A DNA stretch of 64,000 nt from Nostoc sp. MS1 (GCF_019976755.1 NZ_AP023441.1:3717501-3781500); one strand, 5' to 3'; shown: positions 35,656 to 45,622, counted from the stretch's first letter. The notes: generated by a model from the letters alone, not told the origin. A program made the numbers and translations.

Positions 35656-35944
35656 TACATGATGATAAAAATGTAAGCTTTGCACAGTGGAGAATATTTA
35701 TTTACGGTTAAATCATAGTAATCAATAATATAGTTCATTGGTTTACCAAAAAAAATTTCATAATTTTGGGTTAAACCCATATCAAACAAATATTAAATAT
35801 TTTGATAAATCTAAATCCTGTTAATTTTCTTACAAAATCTAAGATTAATAGAATTTAGCTAAGTATCTAAATACTGATAAAACATGTGAGCAAAATTACT
35901 GTTATAAATGTTATTCATAATCTTAACCTTGAAGGAGCTATGAA

Positions 35945-36868
35945 GTGGAAAACAATAAATCGTTTCTCTGGCCACAAGGAATATTATTTGCATTGTTAGC
36001 TATTAGTGCCAGTTTGAGTGTAGGAGTAATGATGTTGTTTAAACCAAACACTTCCGATGCTCAAATTAAAACAAATATAAATAGTATAAATACAATTACT
36101 ACACCAGCTAAAGTCGGAACTAGTCGGCAAATTGAGAAATTAAAATCAATGATGCTGAATAGTTTACAACAAGAAGCTAGAAATAAAGGTTTGTCCGATG
36201 GTGTACCATCACGTTTTCAAGGAGCAATTATTAAATCAGCAAACGTTAACCAATCTCAAAAAGTAATTGCATTAACTTTTGATGATGGCCCTTGGCCTCA
36301 AAGCACCGCACAAGTATTAGATATTCTTAAACAAAATAATATTAAAGCGACCTTTTTTGTAGTTGGGCAAAATGTCAAAAATTACCCAGATTTATTAAAA
36401 AGAGTGGTGGCTGAAGGTCATACAGTTGGCAACCATACTTGGCATCACTGGTATCACTTTATGAATCCTCAAGTAGCAGCTTATGAAGTTGCTAATACAG
36501 CGAAGCTTATCTATCAAATAACAGGTGTGAAAACTGACTTATTTCGTCCGCCTGGAGGTATGATGAACAATGGATTAGTTTCCTATGCCAAAAATAATAA
36601 GTATGCCGTAATTATGTGGTCTTCTGACTCGGCAGACTATTCCCGTCCCGGTGTATCAAGATTAATTAATAATGTGTTTAGACCAGCACAACCAGGCGGA
36701 ATTGTACTCATGCACGATGGCGGCGGGAACCGTTCCCAAACTATCAAAGCTTTACCAGAAATTATTAGTAGATTTCGCAAGCAAGGTTACAGCTTTGTTA
36801 CTGTCCCTGAACTTTTAGAAATGCAAGAGAAAAACGAAAAATTAATTGCTAATAAAAAACAAAAGTGA
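35945..36868 (+). CDS. Membrane-anchored NodB-type polysaccharide deacetylase
   Basis: 307 aa. A single N-terminal hydrophobic helix (GILFALLAISASLSVGVMMLF) anchors it or acts as a signal. The NodB domain (about 100-290) has all five motifs: TFDDGP, HTWHH, RPPGG, SDSADYS and VLMHDGGG. It probably removes N-acetyl groups from a cell-wall or exopolysaccharide sugar, using one divalent metal. It starts at a GTG preceded by AAGGAG at good spacing; an ATG at 35940 is out of frame. A perfect terminator follows the gene. Confidence 0.9.
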   Translation: MENNKSFLWPQGILFALLAISASLSVGVMMLFKPNTSDAQIKTNINSINTITTPAKVGTSRQIEKLKSMMLNSLQQEARNKGLSDGVPSRFQGAIIKSANVNQSQKVIALTFDDGPWPQSTAQVLDILKQNNIKATFFVVGQNVKNYPDLLKRVVAEGHTVGNHTWHHWYHFMNPQVAAYEVANTAKLIYQITGVKTDLFRPPGGMMNNGLVSYAKNNKYAVIMWSSDSADYSRPGVSRLINNVFRPAQPGGIVLMHDGGGNRSQTIKALPEIISRFRKQGYSFVTVPELLEMQEKNEKLIANKKQK

Positions 36869-36885
36869 TTTGAAACTTTTAATAA

Positions 36886-36915
36886 AAAAAAGACGCGAAA
36901 TTTCGCGTCTTTTTT
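36886..36915. terminator. Bidirectional terminator between deacetylase and glsF
   Basis: AAAAAAGACGCGAAA and TTTCGCGTCTTTTTT form a perfect 15-bp palindrome carrying A- and T-runs, so it works in both directions between convergent genes. Confidence 0.9.
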
Positions 36916-36976
36916 CACATCTAGTTTTGTGTTTGTCATTAGCCATCATCAACTGACTAATGACTAATCCTAATAA

Positions 36977-39900
36977 TTAAACTGAACTCAGATGCTTCTC
37001 TACTACAGCTTGAGGGTTAGCTTCTGCGCTTTCAGCTTCTGAAGGTGGTACTAATTGCCAGAACTTGGGCAAGTATTCCTGCCAATTTTGCAAGATAAAT
37101 TTAGCCTTTGGTGAACCTGTACGTTCTGCATGAGCTTTAATTAATTCTTGCAATTGTTTCTCTCCGGCTGCGGTTAGTACACGTTGAATCTTGACGATTT
37201 CGCAGTTGACTAATTCAGGGAATGAACCATCTTCATCTAAGAAGTAGGCTAGTCCACCAGTCATCCCAGCCGCGACGTTGCGTCCTACTTTACCAAGAAC
37301 GACAATTACACCACCTGTCATGTACTCGCAACAGTGATCCCCAGCACCTTCAATTACTGCTACACCTTTGGAGTTGCGTACAGCGAAGCGTTCACCGCCT
37401 AAACCATTGGCATACAACACCCCACCAGTAGCACCGTAAAGGCAGGTGTTACCAACAATCACGTTTTGAGCAGGATCGTAAGTAGCATCGGCTGGCGGTT
37501 TGATAATAATTTCGCCACCGTGCATCCCCTTACCTACGTAGTCGTTGGCTTCACCTTCCAGTGTGAGGATAATTCCTGGTAAGTTGAAAGCACCAAAGCT
37601 TTGACCGACGCTACCTGTGAAGTTGAGGTTAATTTGTCCCTCAAAACCACTGTCGCCATATTGAGATGCGATCGCCCCCGCTAGTCTTGCTCCCAATGTT
37701 CTGTCAGTATTGACTATAGGTAGGGTCTTAGTCACTGTAGACTGGTTGCGAATAGCAGCTTGAATTTCCACATCAGCCAATAACTGGTCATCTACAACTG
37801 GGCCGTTGCTGTGGACTTCTTCATGCACTAACCAACTACGGTTATTTCTGGTATCTGGTAGCTGAAGTAAGCAGTTGAGGTTGAGCGATTGAGTTTTGGT
37901 GAGTTTTGCGTCCTTACGATTTGTCAGAATGTCAGCGCGACCGATAATTTCTGATAAAGAACGATAGCCAAGTTTGGCTAACAAACCGCGTACTTCTTCA
38001 GCAATAAAGTAGAAGAAATTGACAACGTGTTCAGGGATACCTGTAAACCGCTTGCGTAATTCTTCTTTTTGCGAAGCTACACCCACAGGACAGTTATTGG
38101 TGTGGCAGATCCGCGCCATAATACAACCTTCGGCAATCATAGCGATGGAACCGAAGCCAAATTCCTCTGCCCCCATCAACGCCCCGATTAACACATCCCA
38201 ACCACTCTTAAGACCGCCATCTACACGTAAAACTACGCGATCGCGCAAACTATTTTCCATCAAGACGCGATGCACTTCACTTAAACCTAGTTCCCAAGGT
38301 GAACCAGCGTGTTTAATCGATGAGAGTGGTGATGCACCTGTACCACCATCATGTCCAGAAATTTGGATAATATCGGCGTTGGCTTTAGCCACACCAGCTG
38401 CAATTGTCCCGATACCAACTTCCGCCACTAATTTTACGGATACTTGAGCTTTGGGGTTAATTTGGTGCAGGTCGAATATTAGTTGTGCGAGGTCTTCAAT
38501 TGAATAGATGTCATGGTGGGGTGGGGGTGAAATCAAGGTAACACCGGGCTTAGACCGCCGTAACATCGCAATGTATTGGCTGACCTTCGGCCCTGGTAGT
38601 TGTCCGCCTTCCCCTGGTTTTGCACCTTGGGCAATTTTGATTTCGATTTGTTTAGCACTGGCTAAATATTCAGGTGTTACACCAAAGCGCCCTGATGCAA
38701 CTTGCTTGATAGCACTAGAAGCTGTATCACCATTCCGCAAACCGCGCAAATGCGGCAGAGTTGGTGAATGTCCAGAAGCATCCACATCATCCAGAACTTT
38801 GTAACGTACTGGGTCTTCTCCACCTTCCCCGGAGTTGGATTTACCACCAATCCGGTTCATAGCGATCGCCAATACCTCATGGGCTTCCCGTGACAACGCA
38901 CCCAAAGACATCCCCCCAGTACAGAAGCGTTTGACAATATCACTGACTGACTCTACTTCTTCTACAGGGATGGGTGAGCGATCGCTGTGGAAGTCTAGCA
39001 AGTCGCGCAGGGCTGTAATTGGTCTATTTTGTAAATACTGTTTGTAAACTTCGTAGTGGTCGTATTTCTTGCCATCTACCGCCTCATGCAGTGCTTTTGC
39101 TAGTTTGGGGTTGTTCATGTGGTACTCGCCTGTAGGACGGTAGTTGACAAACCCCAAGTTTTCTAACTTAGTGAGGGCTAGGTCTGGGAAAGCCTTGATG
39201 TGGATGGAAAGTATTTCTTGGGCTAACTCCCGCACACTCAAACCGCCAATACGGGAAGCTGTACCTTGGAAGCCCAACTCCAGTAAATCGCCACCAATCC
39301 CAATGGCTTCAAATATCTGCGCTGCTTGATAGCTGGACAGAAGGGAAATCCCCATCTTGGAGAGGATTTTCAACAACCCAGACTCGACAGCTTTGCGATA
39401 GTTAGCGATCGCTTGTTCTAAAGAAATGGCTGGTATTTTACCCCGTTCCATGAACTGTTGAGTTGAGGGGTCAGACCACCAAGCACGCACTGTATCCAAC
39501 GTCATGTAAGGGCAAACAGCACCCGCACCATAGCCGATTAAACAAGCAAAATGGTGTGTACTCCAGCATTGGGCAGTATCGACAATTAAAGATGTCTTCG
39601 TTCTCAATCCTTCACGAATTAAATAGTGATGGACTGCACCCACCGCCAACAAGGGAGGAATGTAACTATATTCTGTGCCAACACCTTCACCTGCGCGATC
39701 GCTCAAAATGAGAATTTTTGCCCCAGCACGCACAGATTCAGCCGCTTGTTTTTGTAAAGCTTGCACTGCGGCTTTTAGACTATCTGGGCCGTTGGCGATC
39801 GCAAATAGGGTTGACAACTGTGCTGTAGCAAATCCTGACAGCTTGATTGTTTCCAACTCTGCTGTTGTTAAGACTGGTGACTCTAATTTCAGCCGTCTGG

Positions 39901-41647
39901 CGTATTCTGGCTTCGGTTCCAATAAGTTACCGCGTTCACCCAACTCCACCTTCAAAGACATCACCAACTTTTCCCGTAGTGGGTCAATTGCTGGGTTGGT
40001 TACTTGGGCAAAACGCTGTTTGAAATAGTCATACAACAAGTGGGGCTTCTCTGACAGCACCGCCAAAGGAATATCATCACCCATGCAGAAAGTCGGTTCA
40101 GATCCAGTGCTGGCCATTGGTTGGATGACCATTTCCACATCTTCTGTGGTGTAACCAAAAGCCAATTGTTGACGCAGTAAGTTTTCTCTGTCAATTTCTT
40201 TGACTACATGATGACCATTGCCGTTACCGTTACCGTTACCATTGGCAGAACTATTAACTTGTTTTAGTTCCTGACGATATTTTTGCAACCATTCCCCATA
40301 AGGATGCTGCTTGGCGATACGCTGTTTAATTTCCCAATTCTTGAGGATTTCATGGTTGACTAGATCCACAGCAATCATCTGTCCTGGGCCGAGTCTACCC
40401 TTCTCCACAATATTGGCTTCTGGGAAATCCACAACCCCAGCTTCGGAAGCTACAACAATGTAGTCATCTTTGGTAATTACATAACGCGCAGGTCTTAAGC
40501 CGTTACGGTCTAATGTTGCGCCTACTGTTTTACCATCACCAAATACTAACAGTGCTGGGCCGTCCCATGCTTCTTGCAAACCACTGTAATATTCGTAAAA
40601 ATCAACAATCTCTGGATAGTTTTGCAAAGATGGTTGGTTTTGATAAGCCTCTGGAACCATAATCATCAAGGCTTCCAAGGGGCTGCGTCCAGAATGTACC
40701 AATAATTCTAGGACGTTATCTAGGGTTGCCGAGTCACTATTACCCAACAAAACTAATGGCTTGAGTTCATCAAAGCGATGATCCCATACTGGATGACCCA
40801 AGTTAGCTTCTCTGGCCATCATCCAGTTAATATTACCCAACAGGGTGTTAATTTCCCCGTTATGACCCAATAGCCGCATCGGTTGGGCTAAGGGCCACTT
40901 GGGCATGGTGTTGGTACTAAAGCGGCGGTGATATACAGCAAACGCACTCTTATAAGCTGGGTTTTGTAAGTCTAGATAAAACTCTCCCAAAACTGCCGAT
41001 CGCACCATGCCTTTATAAACAATCGTGCGGCTGGATAAAGAACAAATGTAAAATTCTTCCGAAATGCTCTTTACAGCTTTGAATAGGCGTTTGCGAGCAA
41101 TAAACAATTGCCTTTCTAGCGCATCACCACTGTTATCTGCGGCTAGAAAAACTTGCTCAATGCGGGGTTGATTTTCTTTAGCTTGTACCCCTAATAATTC
41201 AGGTCTTACAGGAACTTCTCGCCAGCCCAGTAAGGCGAATTTTTCTTCAGTGACTATTTGCTCAAAAACGTATTTGGCTTTTTGCGCTACTTGTAAATCT
41301 TGGGGGAGAAATATCATCCCCACCGCAATATTATTACTAGACAAAAAGTCTATCTGTCCTGGGGAATAATCTTGTTGCAATAACTCCCAAGGAATGGCAG
41401 TTAATATACCAGCACCATCACCGGAATCTTGGTCTGCACTACAACCACCCCGATGTTCTAGACAAGTCAAAGCCCCTAAAGCTTTAGAGACAATTTCGTG
41501 GCTGGCTTGATTTTGACGATGAGCTATAAAACCTACACCACAGGCATCCCGTTCTTCTACTAACCACTTCGGCCCTTGGTAGGTGTCCCCTGAATTGATA
41601 ATATTTGCTGTGATATTTTGGTCTTGATTCATCGGTTTATCAGTCAT
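36977..41647 (-). CDS. glsF: Ferredoxin-dependent glutamate synthase (Fd-GOGAT)
   Basis: Central nitrogen-assimilation enzyme: glutamine + 2-oxoglutarate + 2 reduced ferredoxin gives 2 glutamate. 1,556 aa. The class II amidotransferase domain starts after Cys36 in ERDACGVGF, the N-terminus of the mature enzyme. The central FMN-barrel has the GEGGEDPVRY and GQLPGPKVSQYIAMLR segments. The 3Fe-4S cluster ligands are in CIMARICHTNNCPVG around residue 1,170. A C-terminal beta-helix follows (GGEIIIKPPADATYD, GGVIVVLGKVGRNVAAGMTGG). No adjacent small-subunit (gltD) gene is present, which supports the ferredoxin type. A Gly-Asn microsatellite near residue 470 is a local insert. A second ATG lies 5 codons in. 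Confidence 0.93.
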   Translation of the reverse strand: MTDKPMNQDQNITANIINSGDTYQGPKWLVEERDACGVGFIAHRQNQASHEIVSKALGALTCLEHRGGCSADQDSGDGAGILTAIPWELLQQDYSPGQIDFLSSNNIAVGMIFLPQDLQVAQKAKYVFEQIVTEEKFALLGWREVPVRPELLGVQAKENQPRIEQVFLAADNSGDALERQLFIARKRLFKAVKSISEEFYICSLSSRTIVYKGMVRSAVLGEFYLDLQNPAYKSAFAVYHRRFSTNTMPKWPLAQPMRLLGHNGEINTLLGNINWMMAREANLGHPVWDHRFDELKPLVLLGNSDSATLDNVLELLVHSGRSPLEALMIMVPEAYQNQPSLQNYPEIVDFYEYYSGLQEAWDGPALLVFGDGKTVGATLDRNGLRPARYVITKDDYIVVASEAGVVDFPEANIVEKGRLGPGQMIAVDLVNHEILKNWEIKQRIAKQHPYGEWLQKYRQELKQVNSSANGNGNGNGNGHHVVKEIDRENLLRQQLAFGYTTEDVEMVIQPMASTGSEPTFCMGDDIPLAVLSEKPHLLYDYFKQRFAQVTNPAIDPLREKLVMSLKVELGERGNLLEPKPEYARRLKLESPVLTTAELETIKLSGFATAQLSTLFAIANGPDSLKAAVQALQKQAAESVRAGAKILILSDRAGEGVGTEYSYIPPLLAVGAVHHYLIREGLRTKTSLIVDTAQCWSTHHFACLIGYGAGAVCPYMTLDTVRAWWSDPSTQQFMERGKIPAISLEQAIANYRKAVESGLLKILSKMGISLLSSYQAAQIFEAIGIGGDLLELGFQGTASRIGGLSVRELAQEILSIHIKAFPDLALTKLENLGFVNYRPTGEYHMNNPKLAKALHEAVDGKKYDHYEVYKQYLQNRPITALRDLLDFHSDRSPIPVEEVESVSDIVKRFCTGGMSLGALSREAHEVLAIAMNRIGGKSNSGEGGEDPVRYKVLDDVDASGHSPTLPHLRGLRNGDTASSAIKQVASGRFGVTPEYLASAKQIEIKIAQGAKPGEGGQLPGPKVSQYIAMLRRSKPGVTLISPPPHHDIYSIEDLAQLIFDLHQINPKAQVSVKLVAEVGIGTIAAGVAKANADIIQISGHDGGTGASPLSSIKHAGSPWELGLSEVHRVLMENSLRDRVVLRVDGGLKSGWDVLIGALMGAEEFGFGSIAMIAEGCIMARICHTNNCPVGVASQKEELRKRFTGIPEHVVNFFYFIAEEVRGLLAKLGYRSLSEIIGRADILTNRKDAKLTKTQSLNLNCLLQLPDTRNNRSWLVHEEVHSNGPVVDDQLLADVEIQAAIRNQSTVTKTLPIVNTDRTLGARLAGAIASQYGDSGFEGQINLNFTGSVGQSFGAFNLPGIILTLEGEANDYVGKGMHGGEIIIKPPADATYDPAQNVIVGNTCLYGATGGVLYANGLGGERFAVRNSKGVAVIEGAGDHCCEYMTGGVIVVLGKVGRNVAAGMTGGLAYFLDEDGSFPELVNCEIVKIQRVLTAAGEKQLQELIKAHAERTGSPKAKFILQNWQEYLPKFWQLVPPSEAESAEANPQAVVEKHLSSV
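40221..40238. repeat. CCGTTA hexamer repeat inside glsF
   Basis: Three tandem CCGTTA copies, flanked by near copies (40215-40244), encode an NGNGNG stretch in the linker following the amidotransferase domain. Confidence 0.75.
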
Positions 41648-42398
41648 AGAGCCTGTTCCTGAGATCGTTGAGTCACTAGTGCTGCCACTGTTTTGTGAGA
41701 AAAATTTCTAAATTTCGTGTCGCACAAATATATAAATCAGCGAAATTTAGAGAAAAAAAATTTTAACTTCGGCGTTTTTTCGTCGCCACGTTAAAATATC
41801 TGCTTTATCTTTTTATGTGTTTATTCTATGGAAGACAAAATCTCTGTATCTGGACAGTCCTCATTTTTATATCGTGTAATTTTATATTTTCTCAGCTTGT
41901 GTGTTTTGAGTTGCCAGAACAAAACATAATCTTCGGTACTATCAACAGCACCTTACTTTTACACTTTACTGTGCTTCGACTATAAACAATCCTGATTTAG
42001 CAGCAAAATCAGCGTATTACACTATATACCCCTTTGACAATTCCTAAATATTTTGATTGTTGTGAGTTTTTCTGCTGTTGCCACTAAACATCTCTACTGT
42101 TTAACCCTCACCAAGTAGCAACAGCAGGAACAATGTATAAGGATCTAATATCTTATCCAAATATAATAACTAAAACTACTATTTCTAGTTTTGTCTTTAC
42201 TAGTGCTAGTTAAAGCATTTAGTTACAGTGATTTTAGCGGCAAAATTTTAGCTTGTCACTTACAAGAGATAACAAGCCAATATACATATTATCACATTTA
42301 TTACAAGATTATTTAGCCATTTTTCAAGATTTCCACACATTAGCCAATCGACTAATGTGTGGTAGCTTTCAAAAGTACTTGTGTAAATTATCGTCAAA
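41648..42398. other. Intergenic region between divergent glsF and glycosidase genes
   Basis: 751 bp. It holds the glsF leader inverted repeat and presumably promoters for both genes. A 33-codon frame at 41828-41929 (+) is probably accidental. Otherwise nothing recognised. Confidence 0.55.
41707..41751. promoter_or_regulatory. Inverted repeat in the glsF leader
   Basis: TCTAAATTTCG (41707-41717) and CGAAATTTAGA (41741-41751) are perfect 11-bp inverted arms, 60-104 bp upstream of the glsF start. A smaller GGCG/CGCC hairpin lies just beyond. It could be a regulatory hairpin of the mRNA or a protein site; I saw no NtcA-type GTA-N8-TAC site nearby. Confidence 0.4.
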
Positions 42399-44378
42399 AT
42401 GAAAAATCACTGTCAGCGTAAAAATCAAAATTGCGCTATCAAACCACATAATTACAGCCTTTGGCAAATTGTTGTGTCACCAATCACAGTAATATCACTA
42501 TATTTATCTGCAACCTTTGCCACAAACGCCCAGCAGCCAGCCAAGTTAGGTCAAGCAAACACACAGCGTCCAGTATCACCTGCATCGGTGCGATTAACTT
42601 CTGGTAGCCAAATCTCCCTCAATGGTCGTAATTTACCAGGAGCTTGGTTGCAACAACCAGGAGGAGCAACATTTATCAGTGATGGCGCTCTGCGGCAATT
42701 AATAGGCGTAGACCTATTAAGTAGTAATAATCCAACAAAACAACCCGTTGTCTGGTTTTCTCCTACTACCCAGCCTTTAGTTTTAAATACTAGACTGCAA
42801 GGCGGATATCGCTATCTCGATATTACCAACTTTGCCCGGACAGCCGGATGGCAAATTCAAACCCAAGGTAACACTTTAGCGATCGCAACTCCCAGAGCGC
42901 AAGTAAGCAATCTTCGCTTCAACCAACCACCAGCCACGCGCATTGTTTTAGATTTAGACCGCCCCACCCCTTGGCAAGTCAGACAAGGGCAACCAATTAA
43001 ACTCCCAGTTGACCCTAATGCCCCACCAGATGCCAAACCCCCAGCACCAACTTTGAGGGAATGGACAATAGTGCTTGATGGTATAGCCGACCCTGGTTTA
43101 ATACAACGCTACACACCCTTACCCGTAACGCCACCATCTCCATTAGAAGCAAATCCACTCAAACAACTACCGACACCCGACTCACTAGTCAAGCGAGTAG
43201 AGGTAGTAAATAACCAAACCCTAATTACCCTGAATGTTCCCTTGGCTTTATCACCCAAGGTTAGCACCATTAATAATCCTGATCGCCTAGTTATCGATTT
43301 ACGCCCCGACCCCTTAGAACCACGAGATATTACTTGGGCAAACGGAATACGTTGGCGACAACAGTTTCTTAATTTAGGTACAGACCGCTTCCCTGTGGTA
43401 TCTCTAGAAATTAATCCCCGCACTGTGGGGCTAACCTTAAAACCTATTATTACTAACTCAGATACTTTAGTAGGCACAGCCCCCATTCTGCAAACAGCCC
43501 AACGTTATTTCGCAGTTGGGGCAATTAACGGCGGATACTTTAACCGCAACAACCGTTATCCCTTGGGTGCAATTCGCCAAGACGGTCAATGGTTATCAAG
43601 CCCAATTTTAAATCGAGGTGCGATCGCCTGGAATAATGCTGGAGAATTTTACTTCGGTCGCCTCAGCCTACAAGAGACATTAGTAATATCAAATGGTTTG
43701 CGATCAGCTACGCTGGGCGGAACGCCATCGCCAATATTATTTCTCAACAGTGGTTACGTGCAGAGCGGTATCGCCCGTTACACACCAGCCTGGGGGCAAA
43801 CATACACCCCCCTAACCGACAACGAAAGAATTTTCCTAGTCCAAAACAACAAAATTAGTAATCAGTTTGCTGGGGATAAAGCAGGACAAACCAGCTTTCC
43901 CATTCCCAGAGACGGGTACTTATTAACATTACGTGGAAATGCTAGTGCGCTCACATCACAACTACCAATAGGTACTGATGTACAAATTACCAGTAACACT
44001 ACACCTGCTGACTTTAACCGTTACCCCAACATCATCGGAGCCGGGCCACTGTTAATTCAAAACAGTCAAATTGTCCTCAATGCCGAAAGCGAACAATTCA
44101 GCAAAGCCTTCATCACCGAAAGAGCCATCCGCAGTGGTATTTGTACAACTGCCAACAACACCTTATTAATCACCGCCACCCATAACCGTGCAGGCGGACT
44201 AGGCCCAACCTTAGCAGAACACGCCCAACTCATGAAGCTTTTAGGCTGTGTCAATGCCTTAAACCTAGATGGCGGTAGCTCAACCAGCCTCTATTTAAGC
44301 GGACAACTACTAGACCGCTATCCCAACACAGCCGCTCGCGTCCACAATGGCATCGGTATTTTCCTCCAACCCCGCTAG
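42399..44378 (+). CDS. Exported phosphodiester glycosidase (NAGPA/DUF2233) protein
   Basis: 659 aa. An N-terminal signal segment (IVVSPITVISLYLSATFATNAQQ, about residues 23-45) predicts export. The middle (about 50-310) is beta-rich with AMIN-like segments (VSNLRFNQPPATRIVLDLDRPTPW and RLVIDLRPDP) of the type that bind cell wall. The C-terminal domain (about 350-655) has AVGAINGGYFNRNN, PLGAIRQDGQWLSSP and NALNLDGGSSTSLYL, as in phosphodiester glycosidases related to the uncovering enzyme. It probably acts on peptidoglycan-linked or extracellular sugar phosphodiesters. Monocistronic, followed by STRR heptamers. Confidence 0.82.
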   Translation: MKNHCQRKNQNCAIKPHNYSLWQIVVSPITVISLYLSATFATNAQQPAKLGQANTQRPVSPASVRLTSGSQISLNGRNLPGAWLQQPGGATFISDGALRQLIGVDLLSSNNPTKQPVVWFSPTTQPLVLNTRLQGGYRYLDITNFARTAGWQIQTQGNTLAIATPRAQVSNLRFNQPPATRIVLDLDRPTPWQVRQGQPIKLPVDPNAPPDAKPPAPTLREWTIVLDGIADPGLIQRYTPLPVTPPSPLEANPLKQLPTPDSLVKRVEVVNNQTLITLNVPLALSPKVSTINNPDRLVIDLRPDPLEPRDITWANGIRWRQQFLNLGTDRFPVVSLEINPRTVGLTLKPIITNSDTLVGTAPILQTAQRYFAVGAINGGYFNRNNRYPLGAIRQDGQWLSSPILNRGAIAWNNAGEFYFGRLSLQETLVISNGLRSATLGGTPSPILFLNSGYVQSGIARYTPAWGQTYTPLTDNERIFLVQNNKISNQFAGDKAGQTSFPIPRDGYLLTLRGNASALTSQLPIGTDVQITSNTTPADFNRYPNIIGAGPLLIQNSQIVLNAESEQFSKAFITERAIRSGICTTANNTLLITATHNRAGGLGPTLAEHAQLMKLLGCVNALNLDGGSSTSLYLSGQLLDRYPNTAARVHNGIGIFLQPR

Positions 44379-44681
44379 AAGAGATGAGGGAGACAAGGGA
44401 GAGAGGGAAGACAAGGAAGAATAACTTTTGACTGTGGACTAATGACTAATGACCAATGACCATTCTTAATTTAAAGCTGAGAATAAGTCATCATCGCAAT
44501 TGATGAAGAGTTTGTGTAAACCCCAAGTTTCAACCAATATTCTGCACCCTAGCCAATTTCCCTTTGCTATGTTTAGCAAGGTGCTACTAAATTACTAATT
44601 TCACGGTTGTAAAATTGCCCCAAATTTTCCATTAATTGTTCAGCTTAATAACGGTTTGTTTTGTCTCTAAAAGAGGTAACT
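44379..44681. other. Intergenic region with STRR heptamers
   Basis: About 300 bp. Five heptamers occupy 44428-44462 (TTGACTG, TGGACTA, ATGACTA, ATGACCA x2) after a purine-rich run (44379-44420). Nothing else recognised. Confidence 0.6.
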
Positions 44682-45104
44682 ATGGCCCAAACTCAAGAAA
44701 CCACCACAAAAACCAACACCCTGCCCCTACCTACCACCATTAATAACCGTAGTGTTGCTGCAACTGAACTGCGTCCTTGGGGTTCTTTTACAGTTCTGGA
44801 AGAAGGACGCGGATATAAAATCAAACGCATCGAAGTTAAACCTGGACATCGCCTCAGCCTCCAAATGCACCACCACCGCAGCGAACACTGGATTGTTGTT
44901 TCTGGTACAGCTAGAGTAGTGTGTGGTGAAGCAGAAATTTTATTAGGCAATAATCAATCTACCTACGTACCCCAGTGTACTGCTCATCGTTTAGAAAATC
45001 CTGGTGTAATTCCTTTGGTACTAATTGAAGTACAAAACGGCGAATACTTAGGCGAAGACGATATTATTCGCTACCAAGATGATTACGCCCGTACAGGTAA
45101 ATAA
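44682..45104 (+). CDS. Mannose-6-phosphate isomerase-type cupin
   Basis: 140 aa, a single cupin barrel like the C-terminal domain of type II phosphomannose isomerase/GDP-mannose pyrophosphorylase. It has RPWGSFTVLEEG, KRIEVKPGHRLSLQMHHHRSEHWIVVSGTA (metal-binding His cluster and Glu), STYVPQCTAHRLENPG and LIEVQNGEYLGEDDIIRYQDDYAR. It probably interconverts fructose-6-P and mannose-6-P for GDP-mannose or polysaccharide. ATG 44682 has AGAGG upstream; an in-frame TTG 21 bp upstream is rejected. Confidence 0.88.
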   Translation: MAQTQETTTKTNTLPLPTTINNRSVAATELRPWGSFTVLEEGRGYKIKRIEVKPGHRLSLQMHHHRSEHWIVVSGTARVVCGEAEILLGNNQSTYVPQCTAHRLENPGVIPLVLIEVQNGEYLGEDDIIRYQDDYARTGK

Positions 45105-45145
45105 ACTTCTTCTCAGTCTCAAAAATTATTAAACTCCCTCTGCGT

Positions 45146-45172
45146 CTCTGTGGTGAGAATTTAACCACAGAG
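45146..45172. repeat. CACAGAG-type hairpin repeat
   Basis: CTCTGTGGT and ACCACAGAG arms (9 bp), flanked by CTGCGTCT and TCACAGAG. It is related to the element at 23020-23059 and could terminate the cupin transcript. Confidence 0.65.
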
Positions 45173-45267
45173 TCACAGAGAATAAATTTCTCAGCACTCT
45201 CACAAGTTCAATTGGGCAACCCATCTGTAATACTGAAAGATGGTATCTTCACTTGCCCAAACAAGTT

Positions 45268-45606
45268 ATGATTCATTTAAGCCAAGCCGCAGCTAGTGAA
45301 ATCAATCGCTTAAAGTTAAAACAACAGCCAGCAGCCTTTTTTAGAATCACGGTGAAACCGGGTGGCTGTTCCGATTGGTTTTATGATATGTCCTTTGACG
45401 AAAAAATCCAACAAGGCGATCGCATCTTTGACGAACATAACGTCCAAGTCGTCATAGACAACGCCAGTTATAATTATATTAATGGTTTAGTCATAGATTA
45501 TTCAGAGGATTTAATGGGTGGTGCGTTTCGTTTCCAAAACCCCCAAGCAGTAGCTACTTGTGGTTGTGGTAATTCATTCTCTACCACTAGACCATCTGCT
45601 ATTTAA
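45268..45606 (+). CDS. IscA/HesB-type iron-sulfur assembly protein
   Basis: 112 aa A-type carrier. The conserved cysteines are in KPGGCSDW and in the C-terminal CGCG, with GLVIDYSEDLMGGAFRFQNPQA between them. Proteins of this kind deliver Fe-S clusters or iron. The family is often found just before rpsL in cyanobacteria. ATG 45268 is preferred over an in-frame TTG at 45253 because MIHLSQAAASEI aligns with the family start. The rpsL promoter lies immediately downstream, so the gene is upstream of but separable from the str operon. Confidence 0.88.
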   Translation: MIHLSQAAASEINRLKLKQQPAAFFRITVKPGGCSDWFYDMSFDEKIQQGDRIFDEHNVQVVIDNASYNYINGLVIDYSEDLMGGAFRFQNPQAVATCGCGNSFSTTRPSAI

Positions 45607-45622
45607 TAAATAATATGGAAGT

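Larger units (their letters stand above)
34746..35944. other. 1.2-kb AT-rich gene-free region with palindromes
   Basis: No credible gene. A 68-codon minus-strand frame at 35583-35789 is low-complexity and not supported. It contains two TAAGGTAGTGA direct repeats (about 35131 and 35162), a GTAGT/ACTAC hairpin near 35168, an 11-bp inverted repeat (35564-35621) and a 19-bp palindrome (35637-35655). The right end must contain the promoter of the deacetylase, whose ribosome site AAGGAG precedes a GTG start. Confidence 0.6.

Noticed and set aside
35583..35789. 68-codon minus-strand frame in the AT-rich gap
   Set aside because: Low-complexity Ile/Tyr/Lys/Phe composition expected from AT-rich DNA, crosses the inverted repeat and palindrome, no ribosome site.
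41828..41929. 33-codon + strand frame with a short hydrophobic stretch
   Set aside because: No ribosome site, weak helix and a location in a divergent promoter region; likely chance, though conservation could revive it.
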